A stretch of DNA of 26,891 nucleotides from CAZFNQ01 sp964652125 (GTDB taxonomy: Bacteria; Patescibacteriota; Saccharimonadia; Saccharimonadales; JANWIN01), in NCBI GenBank assembly GCA_964652125.1, contig CAZZAE010000006.1, forward strand, positions 1 through 26,891, given 5' to 3'. The first letter of the stretch is position 1; the number at the start of each line of letters is the position of its first letter. The position numbers and the translations under genes are program-made. Of the stretch, positions 1 through 6,661 are shown piece after piece. The notes below the pieces were generated by a model. It was not told the DNA's origin and made no database searches. It saw nothing but the letters and a program-made list of their open reading frames with translations.

Positions 1-381
1 TTCTAATAATTCTTTGGCCCGCTGTTGAGAGTCTTTTAAACTTAGGCGGTAGAGACGACCCATGAGTACTAAGTTCTCATGTCCAGTCAGGTATTCGTCT
101 ACGGCGGCGTATTGTCCAGTTAAACCAATACTACTGTGAACCATTTCTGGTTCTTTAACGACATCATATCCGGCAATGAAAGCTTGACCACCATCGGGTT
201 GAATCAGGGTACTAAGTATTCTGATTGTGGTGGTTTTACCGGCACCATTGGGGCCAAGTAGTGCCAATATGGTTCCTGGCTGAACAGTAAAATCAATACC
301 ATTTAGAACTTTGACATTGCCATATGATTTCGTTAGTCCCTTGACCACAATTGCCGGTTTGTTAGTAGCAGATTTTTGCAT
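1..381 (-). CDS. ABC transporter ATP-binding protein, DrrA-like (5' part only)
   Basis: The first 127 codons of an ABC-type ATPase; the gene runs off the left edge. The protein begins MQKSATNKPAIVV. Walker A (GPNGAGKT) is at residues 43-50 and the Q-loop glutamine is at 90 in LTGQ. The text after it (YAAVDEYLTGHENL) is typical of the DrrA/NodI branch that drives ABC-2 exporters of drugs or lipids. The signature, Walker B and switch histidine lie outside the window. The ATG at 381 was chosen because a -10 box (TAAGAT, 393-388) ends only 6 nt upstream, implying a leaderless mRNA. A partner permease would be expected further left. The family call is firm; the substrate is unknown. Confidence 0.9.
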   Translation of the reverse strand, partial: MQKSATNKPAIVVKGLTKSYGNVKVLNGIDFTVQPGTILALLGPNGAGKTTTIRILSTLIQPDGGQAFIAGYDVVKEPEMVHSSIGLTGQYAAVDEYLTGHENLVLMGRLYRLSLKDSQQRAKELLE

Positions 382-387
382 ACATCT

Positions 388-393
388 ATCTTA
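388..393 (-). promoter_or_regulatory. -10 box of the DrrA-like ATPase gene
   Basis: TAAGAT on the minus strand, 6 nt before the ATG at 381. No good -35 is visible at the usual distance. Confidence 0.45.
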
Positions 394-439
394 ACAGACA
401 TTGAACTCAAAAGGGTTACTCACTTTCCAGTTAAAAATC

Positions 440-470
440 TTGCGCTTATGTTTAAACTATGTTGTAAAAT
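440..470 (+). promoter_or_regulatory. Putative promoter of the structured RNA
   Basis: TTGCGC at 440-445 and TAAAAT at 465-470, with a long 19-nt spacer and a TG immediately before the -10. Predicted initiation is near 477. The placement is inferred; the start of the first helices just downstream supports it. Confidence 0.4.
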
Positions 471-476
471 ATTAAT

Positions 477-824
477 ATTTCCTTGACCAAGACTTTTGCT
501 TGGACTATGCTGGCAAAAGACACCGTGAGGTGCCCGGTAGGTCTTCCTCATAGGAGCGTACCTACCGATTGCATATCGTAGAAAATTTGTAATTTCATAG
601 ACGGTTAACAGTTCTAGACTGGCTACCTAACTAGATTTACAAATGTCTCCCAGACAAGCAATATAGTGACCCAGGTTACTAGCCAAGTTGAGGCAAATGG
701 GAGACGGTCCATACAGGCGTCGGCCAGACGTTAAAATCCCAGATGATATCTATGGAGTATGGCCTAGACTGCAATCAACAGAAACAGTCCATTGCTTAGG
801 CAATAATGGACTGTTTTGCTTTTT
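477..824 (+). ncRNA. Unassigned structured RNA of about 350 nt
   Basis: No credible ORF occupies this stretch, yet it is dense in nested helices and ends in an intrinsic terminator. Helices read from the sequence: 493-499/513-519; a GTGA-capped 521-524/529-532; 535-542/560-567 (8 perfect pairs) with inner 545-548/552-555; 567-573/770-776, closing a junction; and, inside it, three arms at 585-592/637-644 (with 613-617/631-635), 645-651/699-705 (with 664-670/675-681) and 706-714/757-764 (with 717-721/727-731). The three arms abut with no unpaired base between them, as expected of a coaxially stacked multi-way junction. I compared it with remembered RNase P, tmRNA, 6S, SRP, T-box and cobalamin signatures and found no match. 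The 5' end is inferred from the promoter. The neighbouring genes are on the minus strand, so it is probably a free-standing trans-acting RNA. Its function is unknown. Confidence 0.65.
782..824 (+). terminator. Rho-independent terminator of the structured RNA
   Basis: Stem of CAGTCC (785-790) with GGACTG (808-813), extended by outer A-T pairs and inner ATTGC/GCAAT, loop TTAG, followed by TTTTGCTTTTT on the plus strand. The U-tract orientation fixes the direction of the RNA upstream. Confidence 0.85.
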
Positions 825-885
825 ATGGCCTTATTGTTAATAAATAATTCAAGCAATATGAGTCTTAGATAATTAATAAGACTGA

Positions 886-1266
886 TTAATATTTTGCTGG
901 TGTGAGTTTGTTTTTAACTTCACTGGCAATATGTTCTAGCGAACTGTTACTTTTAATAAAATAAGCATCTGTGTTTAGTGCAACTGATTTATAAATCGTA
1001 TTATTGGCACTTAAATTAGTTAAGATAAATACTGGTATTTTTTTGCCTTTTTCGTCCTCTCGTAACTTCTCGAGCATATCCAACCCAGAGCGTTTTGGTA
1101 GCAATAAATCTAGCAAGATAAGATCAGGATATTCTCTGAGAGCAATTGATAACCCCTCGTCACCGTCTTTGGCTTCCAACACCTTAAAGCCTTCTGCCGT
1201 GATCTTATATGACAGTATATGAAGCATAGAAGTATCGTCTTCAACTATAAGAACTTGTTTAGCCAT
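886..1266 (-). CDS. CheY-like single-domain response regulator
   Basis: A 126-residue receiver domain with no output domain. The acidic pocket is E9/D10/D11, the phosphoacceptor is D53 (LLDLLLP), T83 follows in FILTN, and K105 is in YFIKS, so all switch residues are present. The gene overlaps the 3' end of the histidine kinase gene by 8 nt (kinase TAA at 1261-1259), indicating translational coupling and a cognate pair. In-frame starts further upstream (for example ATG 1302) lie deeper inside the kinase gene and would add a non-conserved tail, so ATG 1266 is preferred. With no DNA-binding domain the output is probably by protein-protein contact, which is inference. A hairpin follows the stop but lacks a U-tract. 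Confidence 0.9.
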   Translation of the reverse strand: MAKQVLIVEDDTSMLHILSYKITAEGFKVLEAKDGDEGLSIALREYPDLILLDLLLPKRSGLDMLEKLREDEKGKKIPVFILTNLSANNTIYKSVALNTDAYFIKSNSSLEHIASEVKNKLTPAKY

Positions 1267-2758
1267 TTTTTGGCCTGCTTGTTTTTGATCGATGTCGGCC
1301 ATATATTGGTAGTTTAACATAAAAATTTGTGCCTTGATTCTCGACAGAATCAAACCAGATTTTGCCTCCAGCACTTTGCAGCATAGCTTTAATTATATAC
1401 AGACCAAGCCCGGTGCCATTAGCGTCAAGTTTTTGAACATTATCAGCTCTAAACAACTTAGTAAATATTTGCGATTGTTGATTTTTAGGAATACCAACTC
1501 CGTTATCAGATACTGTGACGAGTAGGTTCTTTTTTTTACGAGACACCTTAACGTTTATTTGTCCAAACTCTGGGGTATATTTAATACTATTAGACAAAAG
1601 ATTCTGAAAAACTACTGTTAAAAGTTGTTCGTCGACATTTAATTTAGGCAAATAGGGGTCAACCGTCTTGGTCAAGGTAATACCTTTTTTCCCAATTGAA
1701 AGTCTTTGATCTTTCAGTGTCGTTTCCAAATTCCCATTGATGTCGACTAGTTTGGATTCAGATTTATAGGTTCCGAGTTCTAGGCTTGAGACCTCAAGAA
1801 GATCGTTTATCAGACTAACCATTCGTTGTCCTCCACCATAAAGCTCACTGAGATGGTTCTTTTGTTGCTCGTTTAATTTGCCCTCAGCTTCAGACAATAA
1901 CGATTCAGCATACCAATTTATAGCAGTAAGGGGAGTCCTAAGCTGATGTGAGGCGAGTGAGGCAAACTCTGACTTTAGTTTATCTAATCGAATAACAGCA
2001 CGTGCGACCAATACAGCAATAATAATTGCGAGTAGTCCCAAAAAGGTAGTAGTAATTATTGTGATTAATAGCAATACATGTGCGATGCCACGAGAGCCAT
2101 TACCTAATGTCTCAGAAAATTGATTTTCTAACTCTGTCAACTTACCATCGCTAATATAGATTTGACTGAGACGAGTATTCAGCTCAGACTTTTTAGCCGC
2201 TTGATCACTAATGGTTCCACTACTTGACGAAGATGAAACTAGGCTGTGGATCTTATTACCAACACTCAATAGATTCTCCATCTCTTGGTCACCCTGAGAC
2301 CAGATTTGTATTGCCGAACTCATATAGCTAACTTTTCTAAAACGCCGATAGAGGAATATTAAGTCTTTGACATCGCTGGGGTTATTTCCACCTTGGATAA
2401 AGCCTTGTTTAACTAATTCAAAATTGGGGTGTGCTTTATCCATTTCAAGCCGAGCTTGTTTGTCTCCCATTGGTACCCGAACAAAGCTTAGATATTTGTT
2501 GTAATCCGATTCATCCCCAGTCGTGGTGTACTTGACCAAGTTATTTACAGCTTCTTTCTGGGCTTTAGACCAGAGACCTTCACCGCCAACATATGATCGT
2601 ATACCGGACATTATTTTCATGCTGGAATAGAAGTTAACTAATCCAAAAAGCAAGATAAGTATGATAACGCCGACAATAATATTGAATTTGTTTTGAACAG
2701 TACGAGATTTTAGCTCTTTGAATGAGAAAGTATTTTTGGCCATAGTTAACTCTGGCAT
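1259..2758 (-). CDS. Membrane sensor histidine kinase
   Basis: 499 residues. A short cytoplasmic N-terminus leads to a membrane helix (about 24-46), an extracytoplasmic helical sensor of about 175 residues, a second helix (about 226-253), a HisKA domain with phosphorylatable H271 (SLASHQLRTPL), and HATPase_c with N386 (N box), DNGVGIP at 418-424 and GTGLGL at 448-453. No HAMP is obvious, though a short linker follows the second helix. The sensor starts with GEGLWSKAQK, which I recall from other kinases of this size; its ligand is not known. It is the first gene of an operon with the overlapping response regulator. A TATAAT at 2766-2761 lies too close to ATG 2758, so the real start may be ATG 2743 (MAKNTFSF). 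The membrane topology is unaffected. Confidence 0.93.
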   Translation of the reverse strand: MPELTMAKNTFSFKELKSRTVQNKFNIIVGVIILILLFGLVNFYSSMKIMSGIRSYVGGEGLWSKAQKEAVNNLVKYTTTGDESDYNKYLSFVRVPMGDKQARLEMDKAHPNFELVKQGFIQGGNNPSDVKDLIFLYRRFRKVSYMSSAIQIWSQGDQEMENLLSVGNKIHSLVSSSSSSGTISDQAAKKSELNTRLSQIYISDGKLTELENQFSETLGNGSRGIAHVLLLITIITTTFLGLLAIIIAVLVARAVIRLDKLKSEFASLASHQLRTPLTAINWYAESLLSEAEGKLNEQQKNHLSELYGGGQRMVSLINDLLEVSSLELGTYKSESKLVDINGNLETTLKDQRLSIGKKGITLTKTVDPYLPKLNVDEQLLTVVFQNLLSNSIKYTPEFGQINVKVSRKKKNLLVTVSDNGVGIPKNQQSQIFTKLFRADNVQKLDANGTGLGLYIIKAMLQSAGGKIWFDSVENQGTNFYVKLPIYGRHRSKTSRPKNG

Positions 2759-2855
2759 TTATTATAAACATAAGCCAGTTTTTAAACTATAAGATCTATT
2801 GGTTAGATAATTTTATACAGATTCTAAAAGACAACCACGCGGTTAGAGCAGAGTT

Positions 2856-3323
2856 TTAGGAAAGCTGAACTGTCAAGTTAGCAGCTTCCAGTGCTTTAGC
2901 TTGTTTAAAAACTATTTCAATTTGTGCTCTAGTAAAATAAGGTGAGGGCTTATCGTAAATTCGTCCATCAGGATACATATCAGCCACCCAGACCATACTT
3001 TCTCCGTCCTCAGTTGTGATCTCGACACCGGTGTCAGGATGTATTCTGGTTAGAAAATAACCACTAACATTTGCATCCTCAGCTAAAGAAGCATTGTCTA
3101 CTACGACTGCTAATGGCAGTACTGCATCGGCAACCCTGTCTAACTCTGCCTGATGATGCGAAGCATTTTTATCCGTAGAATTCGAATGATAATATTTAGT
3201 ATAGTGGATATAACATTCCGCTATACCAGCTTGGATACTCTCGACGTATTGTTCTCTGATAAGTTTTTGCGATTCAAGAAGAGCCCAATTATTTTGCTCT
3301 TTAGTTGCTCCAGCGTGCTCCAT
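2856..3323 (-). CDS. Conserved hypothetical protein, paralogue of the product of 15445-15933
   Basis: A soluble protein of 155 residues with no signal peptide, membrane helix or recognised catalytic motif. An N-terminal helical part (about 1-75) is followed by a mixed part with HPDTGVEI and a C-terminal helix with YFTRAQIEIVFKQAKALE. The same layout and spaced motifs occur in the product of 15445-15933: LPL before the middle, HP-x-T, then Y-T-x-x-Q-x-x-I-x-x-x-QA-x-x-LE. The two are therefore divergent members of one family, which I cannot name. The start at 3323 is supported by a good promoter (TTGACC, 17 nt, TAATAT) ending 6 nt before the ATG, making it leaderless and monocistronic. Its job is unknown. 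Confidence 0.75.
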   Translation of the reverse strand: MEHAGATKEQNNWALLESQKLIREQYVESIQAGIAECYIHYTKYYHSNSTDKNASHHQAELDRVADAVLPLAVVVDNASLAEDANVSGYFLTRIHPDTGVEITTEDGESMVWVADMYPDGRIYDKPSPYFTRAQIEIVFKQAKALEAANLTVQLS

Positions 3324-3329
3324 ATTAAT

Positions 3330-3358
3330 ATATTAACATAAATACAAAGAAGGGTCAA
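3330..3358 (-). promoter_or_regulatory. Sigma-70-type promoter of the 2856-3323 gene
   Basis: TTGACC at 3358-3353, 17-nt spacer, TAATAT at 3335-3330, then 6 nt to the ATG. This is one of the best consensus promoters in the window and a clean example of the leaderless layout. Confidence 0.7.
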
Positions 3359-3389
3359 TTTCAGGAATATGGACGATTCTTTAGGGGCA

Positions 3390-3779
3390 TTATTTAGACT
3401 GAAGTACGGCTAGAATATTATCGTCGGGATCTTTAAACCAGGCAATATCTGGACCTTGTTTAGCGGCTAGACCTCTCATAATGTCCTTAGCGTCAGTTTT
3501 AGCACCACCACCAAAATCGTATTGCTCAAATTTTATTCCCTTAGACCTAAGAGACTCAACTGCATCATCAATATTTTCAACTACGAAGTTTAAAATCGTA
3601 AATGAGGCTGGTTTATGATCATCTTTTTGGTAAATAAACATCTTACCACCGCCAGGCAGATTATAGTCTAGACCCATTTCCGCGTTATCTAGTTTAAGCC
3701 CTAATTTAGTTCCATAAAAATCCTTGGCCCGAGATAAATCTTTGACTGAAAATCCGCTAAATGCTGCTATTGCTTTCAT
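3390..3779 (-). CDS. VOC (glyoxalase/bleomycin-resistance) superfamily protein
   Basis: 129 residues with the two beta-alpha-beta-beta-beta modules of the vicinal oxygen chelate fold: module one FSGFSVKDLSRAKDFYGTKLG, split here as FSGFSVKDLSRAKDFY plus the GTKLGL turn, and module two starting NFVVENIDDAVESLRSKG and ending WFKDPDDNILAVLQS. The FYGTKLG and KDPDDN signatures are typical. The usual first-strand metal histidine is absent, so the reaction cannot be called and it may bind a small molecule rather than catalyse. A strong Shine-Dalgarno (AAGGAGG) precedes the ATG and a TATACT box sits at 3813-3808, so unlike most single genes here it has a leadered mRNA. A second VOC gene lies at 7147-7575. 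Confidence 0.85.
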   Translation of the reverse strand: MKAIAAFSGFSVKDLSRAKDFYGTKLGLKLDNAEMGLDYNLPGGGKMFIYQKDDHKPASFTILNFVVENIDDAVESLRSKGIKFEQYDFGGGAKTDAKDIMRGLAAKQGPDIAWFKDPDDNILAVLQSK

Positions 3780-3807
3780 AATTTGAACCTCCTTTTTAAC
3801 AAGACTA

Positions 3808-3813
3808 AGTATA
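3808..3813 (-). promoter_or_regulatory. -10 box of the VOC gene
   Basis: TATACT on the minus strand, giving a 5' leader of roughly 20 nt with AAGGAGG before the ATG at 3779. Confidence 0.45.
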
Positions 3814-3855
3814 CAGGACTATGTCACTTAAAAACTTAGAAAAGATAGCTAAACT

Positions 3856-3894
3856 GCAATAAACAAATAGGGCTCAGTCAAGCTGAGCCCTATT
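3856..3894 (-). terminator. Terminator after the 3914-4249 gene
   Basis: A perfect 12-bp stem, 3866-3877 with 3883-3894, and a 5-nt loop, followed on the minus strand by TTTGTTTATT. It sits 19 nt past the stop codon of the minus-strand gene. Confidence 0.8.
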
Positions 3895-3913
3895 ATCCAC
3901 TCTTGATATTAAT

Positions 3914-4249
3914 TTATGTTTGTTCTTTTTGATCCTGAAGTCTGATACCTTCAAATTCCTGTTTGGCAAATTTTAGATCCCAGCCAATAGACTTAGATAG
4001 CTCGTTCTTTACAAAATGATCAAGCTGTACCCATTGCAACGGGCTATATAGCCTAAGCTTTTGAAAATAAGTTTCTCCATCAGTATTTGGTTTTGGGCCA
4101 AACTTTGAAAATTCAATGTACTCTTTCCCCTCAGTTGTTTTACCGTGTCGAGCGTAAAATTTATTTGATGATTTTCTGTGAAGTGGAATCTCCAAATATA
4201 TTTCTTCACCCCATGGTAGAACTTTGACCGTGTTAGTTAGTGTCGACAT
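3914..4249 (-). CDS. Hypothetical protein behind an attenuator-like leader
   Basis: A soluble basic protein of 111 residues. No signal peptide or membrane helix is present and I recognise no domain. Notable segments are WGEEIYLEIPLHRKSSNKFYARHG near the N-terminus (WGEEIYLEIPLHR, then KFYARHG) and a C-terminal LQWVQLDHFVKNELSKSIGW. The start is firm: AAAGGAG lies just before the ATG at 4249. An intrinsic terminator lies only about 24 nt upstream of this ATG, between the only good promoter (4420-4392) and the gene, so expression should depend on read-through. That suggests control by attenuation. A second terminator closes the unit at 3894-3856. Confidence 0.7.
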   Translation of the reverse strand: MSTLTNTVKVLPWGEEIYLEIPLHRKSSNKFYARHGKTTEGKEYIEFSKFGPKPNTDGETYFQKLRLYSPLQWVQLDHFVKNELSKSIGWDLKFAKQEFEGIRLQDQKEQT

Positions 4250-4272
4250 AATTATCTCCTTTAAACTTACTT

Positions 4273-4306
4273 GTAAAACTAAAAAACCAATCCGAATTTG
4301 GATTGG
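4273..4306 (-). terminator. Intrinsic terminator in the 5' leader of the 3914-4249 gene (attenuator candidate)
   Basis: A 7-bp stem, CCAATCC (4306-4300 on the minus strand) with GGATTGG (4293-4287), and a 6-nt loop, followed by TTTTTTAGTTTT. It lies downstream of the promoter at 4420-4392 and upstream of the ATG at 4249. Confidence 0.75.
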
Positions 4307-4327
4307 CTAAAACTCAACTGTTTTCAT
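4307..4327 (-). CDS. Candidate leader peptide of six residues (MKTVEF)
   Basis: Six sense codons and TAG, directly preceded by GAGGAGG (4338-4332) with 4-nt spacing, and ending at the first base of the terminator stem. A strong ribosome site in front of a tiny ORF that abuts a terminator is what attenuation by a leader peptide looks like. The peptide has no repeated codon that names an amino acid signal. Inference only. Confidence 0.35.
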   Translation of the reverse strand: MKTVEF

Positions 4328-4331
4328 TTGG

Positions 4332-4385
4332 CCTCCTCATCGCGGTTTACACGAGGTGACAGACATACCGCGAAACTTATATTGC
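4332..4385 (-). promoter_or_regulatory. Structured 5' leader, possible pseudoknot that masks a ribosome site
   Basis: CGCGGT (4372-4367) pairs with ACCGCG (4346-4341), enclosing a 20-nt loop that contains CACCTC. The CCTC in the loop is complementary to GAGG in the GAGGAGG just 3' of the stem, so an H-type pseudoknot could hide the ribosome site. The layout recalls compact riboswitches, but no known class was recognised. Confidence 0.4.
4337..4366 (-). CDS. Candidate upstream mini-ORF of nine residues (MSVTSCKPR)
   Basis: ATG at 4366 to TGA at 4339-4337; the stop overlaps the GAGGAGG that precedes the next mini-ORF, so ribosomes finishing here would sit on that site. No Shine-Dalgarno precedes it. 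It could be chance. Confidence 0.2.
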   Translation of the reverse strand: MSVTSCKPR

Positions 4386-4391
4386 AAGCAA

Positions 4392-4420
4392 AGTATAAAT
4401 CGCTCAATTTATATTTGCAA
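4392..4420 (-). promoter_or_regulatory. Promoter of the attenuated leader
   Basis: TTGCAA at 4420-4415, 17-nt spacer, TATACT at 4397-4392; initiation near 4385. It lies after the cupin stop codon, so the leader belongs to the 3914-4249 unit. Confidence 0.65.
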
Positions 4421-4487
4421 TTGTAGAATTAACATTATTTAAACACCTAGTGCTTAATAGTTAAATACGTTTCTAATCTGGAAATTT

Positions 4488-4835
4488 CTAACTTGTTTTG
4501 GGGTAAATTGCACTACCAACATCAATTTGAACAACCGGTTCATCACCAACTACCCAAGCATCATGTCCCGGTGGAACATCAGCGACATCTCCGGGGCCAA
4601 TATCAATCTCAGTTCCGTCGCTCAATACAGCTTTAAGCTGCCCAGAAATACCGCAAAGTACATGGTGAAGTTGGCAGGTATCGGTTCCGGCTGAAGGTTT
4701 AATGTGCGTGGACCACTTCCAACCAGGTTCAAAATTATTGCGCATTATGGTTACATCACCTATATTTACAATTTCAACTTTGGCTTTAGGCGGTGTCATA
4801 GTGGAATCTGGCGTATTAAAACTTTTCTTTTGCAT
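4488..4835 (-). CDS. Cupin-domain protein
   Basis: A small single cupin of 115 residues. The two cupin motifs are visible: the first around WKWSTHIKPSAGTDTCQLHH-VLCG and the second around GPGDVADVPPGHDAWVVGDEP. The beta-barrel should bind a metal through the His residues of these motifs. Cupins this small range from isomerases to sensors, so no reaction is assigned. A promoter (TTGTAA, 18 nt, TATAAT at 4869-4864) and a G-rich ribosome site (AAAGGGGGG) give a normal leader. The gene is monocistronic and lies just downstream of the ABC permease gene in the same direction. Confidence 0.85.
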   Translation of the reverse strand: MQKKSFNTPDSTMTPPKAKVEIVNIGDVTIMRNNFEPGWKWSTHIKPSAGTDTCQLHHVLCGISGQLKAVLSDGTEIDIGPGDVADVPPGHDAWVVGDEPVVQIDVGSAIYPKTS

Positions 4836-4863
4836 AACGTCCCCCCTTTGAATTATTAGCTAA

Positions 4864-4893
4864 ATTATATCTCTCCCAGGAGCCGAATTACAA
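4864..4893 (-). promoter_or_regulatory. Promoter of the cupin gene
   Basis: TTGTAA at 4893-4888, 18-nt spacer, TATAAT at 4869-4864, with AAAGGGGGG downstream as ribosome site. Confidence 0.6.
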
Positions 4894-4910
4894 ACTTATT
4901 AAGGTTAAGT

Positions 4911-5666
4911 TTAATTGGCATCTCGCCTTAAGAACAAAATCCAAGCCGCAGCCCAACCGATAACAAGATAAACACAAACCACCAAGGCAGCGTGACTTGG
5001 AGCCAACACATGCTTGCCACCGGGATTTTCAAGCTGTTGTAAAACTTGTTGGAGAGCTGAAAATGGCAAGTAAATCCGATTATCTTTTAAGAGTAAACCG
5101 GCTAAAGCCTCACCCAGACTAGGCACTAAAAAGAAAGCGGCAATTGCACCTACCTGCTGTCGAATTAAAGAAGCAAGTACTAGACCAAACATACTAAAAC
5201 CCCAACCAACGAATAAGGTTCGCCACAGTAAATCCCCAGGAATGATTTGATGAGAAAGTGTCAAGCCCTTAATAGCTAATCCCAAGTACATAAAGGCCAC
5301 AGCAATAATAGTAACGAAAACTGTAAAACTAACAGCAAATATACTGACAGCAGTGACTTTAGCAAAAAGCGACCTAGTGCGACTATTAGAGCTTGTCAAA
5401 GTATGCATAATGGTGTTGTATCGGTATTCATGACTAAAAGACAAAATCCCAACCAACGCGCCAAACGTTCCCAAATTGGATATGGCAGCTTTTATGAGAT
5501 CAGCTAGTTTGGTCGGATCTGTAATGGCTTTGCTGTTGACACCGGCTTTTATTCCTTCCGTATAAAAGGCGAAAAAACCGAGTAATACTAGTGCAAAAAG
5601 CAGAACTACATAAGTCGAGCGAACTGTCCAGATTTTACGTAGTTCCGACTTTAGAGATGCCGTCAT
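4911..5666 (-). CDS. ABC-2 type transporter permease
   Basis: A membrane protein of 251 residues with about six hydrophobic segments (near 18-36, 60-80, 104-130, 148-166, 172-190 and 224-243). Its N-terminus MTASLKSELRKIWTVRSTY is the usual cytoplasmic start of ABC-2 permeases that pair with BcrA-type ATPases. The ATG overlaps the TGA of the ATPase gene (ATGA), so the two are translationally coupled and make one exporter in the plasma membrane. The motif RYNTIMHTLTSSNSR after the second helix matches the coupling segment of this family. The substrate (drug, peptide or lipid) cannot be told. Confidence 0.88.
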   Translation of the reverse strand: MTASLKSELRKIWTVRSTYVVLLFALVLLGFFAFYTEGIKAGVNSKAITDPTKLADLIKAAISNLGTFGALVGILSFSHEYRYNTIMHTLTSSNSRTRSLFAKVTAVSIFAVSFTVFVTIIAVAFMYLGLAIKGLTLSHQIIPGDLLWRTLFVGWGFSMFGLVLASLIRQQVGAIAAFFLVPSLGEALAGLLLKDNRIYLPFSALQQVLQQLENPGGKHVLAPSHAALVVCVYLVIGWAAAWILFLRRDAN

Positions 5667-6577
5667 GATTTTCTCTCCTTCAAGTGAGCTTGGAACTCTT
5701 CACTGCCTTCGGTTAATTCAAAAAATGCTTCTTCCAAAGAGGCCGTGTGCCGTGTTAATTCTAATAATGCTATCTTGTTTGTAAAAGCTAGCTTGCCAAC
5801 TTCATCAGTTGTCGAGCCCGTGATAGCCAAACCACCGTTTCTTTTCTCGTAAGCTAATTTTGCATTTTTCAGAGCTTTTTCTAGTTGTACAGCATTTGTT
5901 GATCGAACAAACACACTCGAGGCTGAACTGCCGGACAGTAGCTTTTTTATTGCAGTGCTGAGGATTAATTTACCTTTACCTATAACCACCACATTATTGG
6001 CCATTTGCGACATTTCACTGAGCAAATGACTAGATACAAATACGGCATGGTCACCTTTGGCATAATCTTGAATAAACTTTCTCAGCCAAGCAATACCTTC
6101 CGGATCAAGACCGTTAGCCGGTTCATCTAGCAGTAAATACTTAGGACTACCCAAAATTGCCGCAGCAATACCAAGGCGCTGAGCCATACCTAGCGAAAAT
6201 TTACCTGGACCTTTCTTGGCAACTTCCTTTAGCCCAACAATGTCTAAAACTTCATCAACGCGTTTGTCGGGAATATTACCAGCGGCTGCCAAAATTTTTA
6301 AGTGATTGCGGGCCGAGCGAGTAGGGTGGAAGGCTTTGGCTTCAAGCAGTATACCTATGATTTTGGATGGTTCATTATACTCGAAAAGGTTTTTACCGTC
6401 GTAGGTAGTTTTACCTTGACCGTTATCCAAGCCCAGCATTAAGCGCATCGTAGTAGATTTACCAGCCCCGTTAGGTCCTAAAAAACCAGTGACCTTTCCA
6501 GTCTCAACCTCAAAAGATAAATCATCAACTGCTTTCTTTTTTTGGTATTTCTTACTTAGATGGCTAGCTTTTATCAC
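5663..6577 (-). CDS. ABC transporter ATP-binding protein, BcrA-like
   Basis: 304 residues. Walker A GPNGAGKS is at 34-41, Walker B YLLLDE at 147-152, the D-loop at GLDPEG, and the switch histidine H184 in SSHLLSE. The Q-loop position carries glutamate (E79 in ILLEAKAFHP) and the signature is FSLGM (127-131) in place of LSGGQ; both substitutions are usual in the actinobacterial/CPR branch of BcrA-like exporters, as far as I recall. A C-terminal extension (about 220-304) follows the ABC domain. The start is GTG 6577 because a TACAAT box ends 7 nt upstream, giving a leaderless mRNA. It is the first gene of an ATPase-permease operon, divergent from a response regulator. Confidence 0.92.
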   Translation of the reverse strand: MIKASHLSKKYQKKKAVDDLSFEVETGKVTGFLGPNGAGKSTTMRLMLGLDNGQGKTTYDGKNLFEYNEPSKIIGILLEAKAFHPTRSARNHLKILAAAGNIPDKRVDEVLDIVGLKEVAKKGPGKFSLGMAQRLGIAAAILGSPKYLLLDEPANGLDPEGIAWLRKFIQDYAKGDHAVFVSSHLLSEMSQMANNVVVIGKGKLILSTAIKKLLSGSSASSVFVRSTNAVQLEKALKNAKLAYEKRNGGLAITGSTTDEVGKLAFTNKIALLELTRHTASLEEAFFELTEGSEEFQAHLKERKS

Positions 6578-6584
6578 GTTAGCG

Positions 6585-6590
6585 ATTGTA
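6585..6590 (-). promoter_or_regulatory. -10 box of the BcrA-like operon
   Basis: TACAAT on the minus strand with 7 nt to the GTG at 6577. Confidence 0.5.
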
Positions 6591-6648
6591 CGGAGTTTGT
6601 CTGACTAAGTCTAGGTAATCAATAGTAAAACAAGTCCGGGTGAGTTAA

Positions 6649-6654
6649 TATTAT
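6649..6654 (+). promoter_or_regulatory. -10 box of the receiver-only regulator gene
   Basis: TATTAT with 7 nt to the ATG at 6662. Together with 6585-6590 it makes a short divergent promoter region of about 85 nt. Confidence 0.45.
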
Positions 6655-6661
6655 TAACATA

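Noticed and set aside
477..824. RNase P RNA or tmRNA as the identity of the structured RNA
   Set aside because: The CR-I and CR-V consensus of RNase P is missing (an ACAGAA at 779-784 alone is not enough), and there is no tRNA-like end with a TTCAA loop or tag ORF as in tmRNA.
861..883. Hairpin AGTCTTA/TAAGACT as terminator of the kinase-regulator operon
   Set aside because: The stem is perfect but A+T-rich and has no U-tract on the minus strand.
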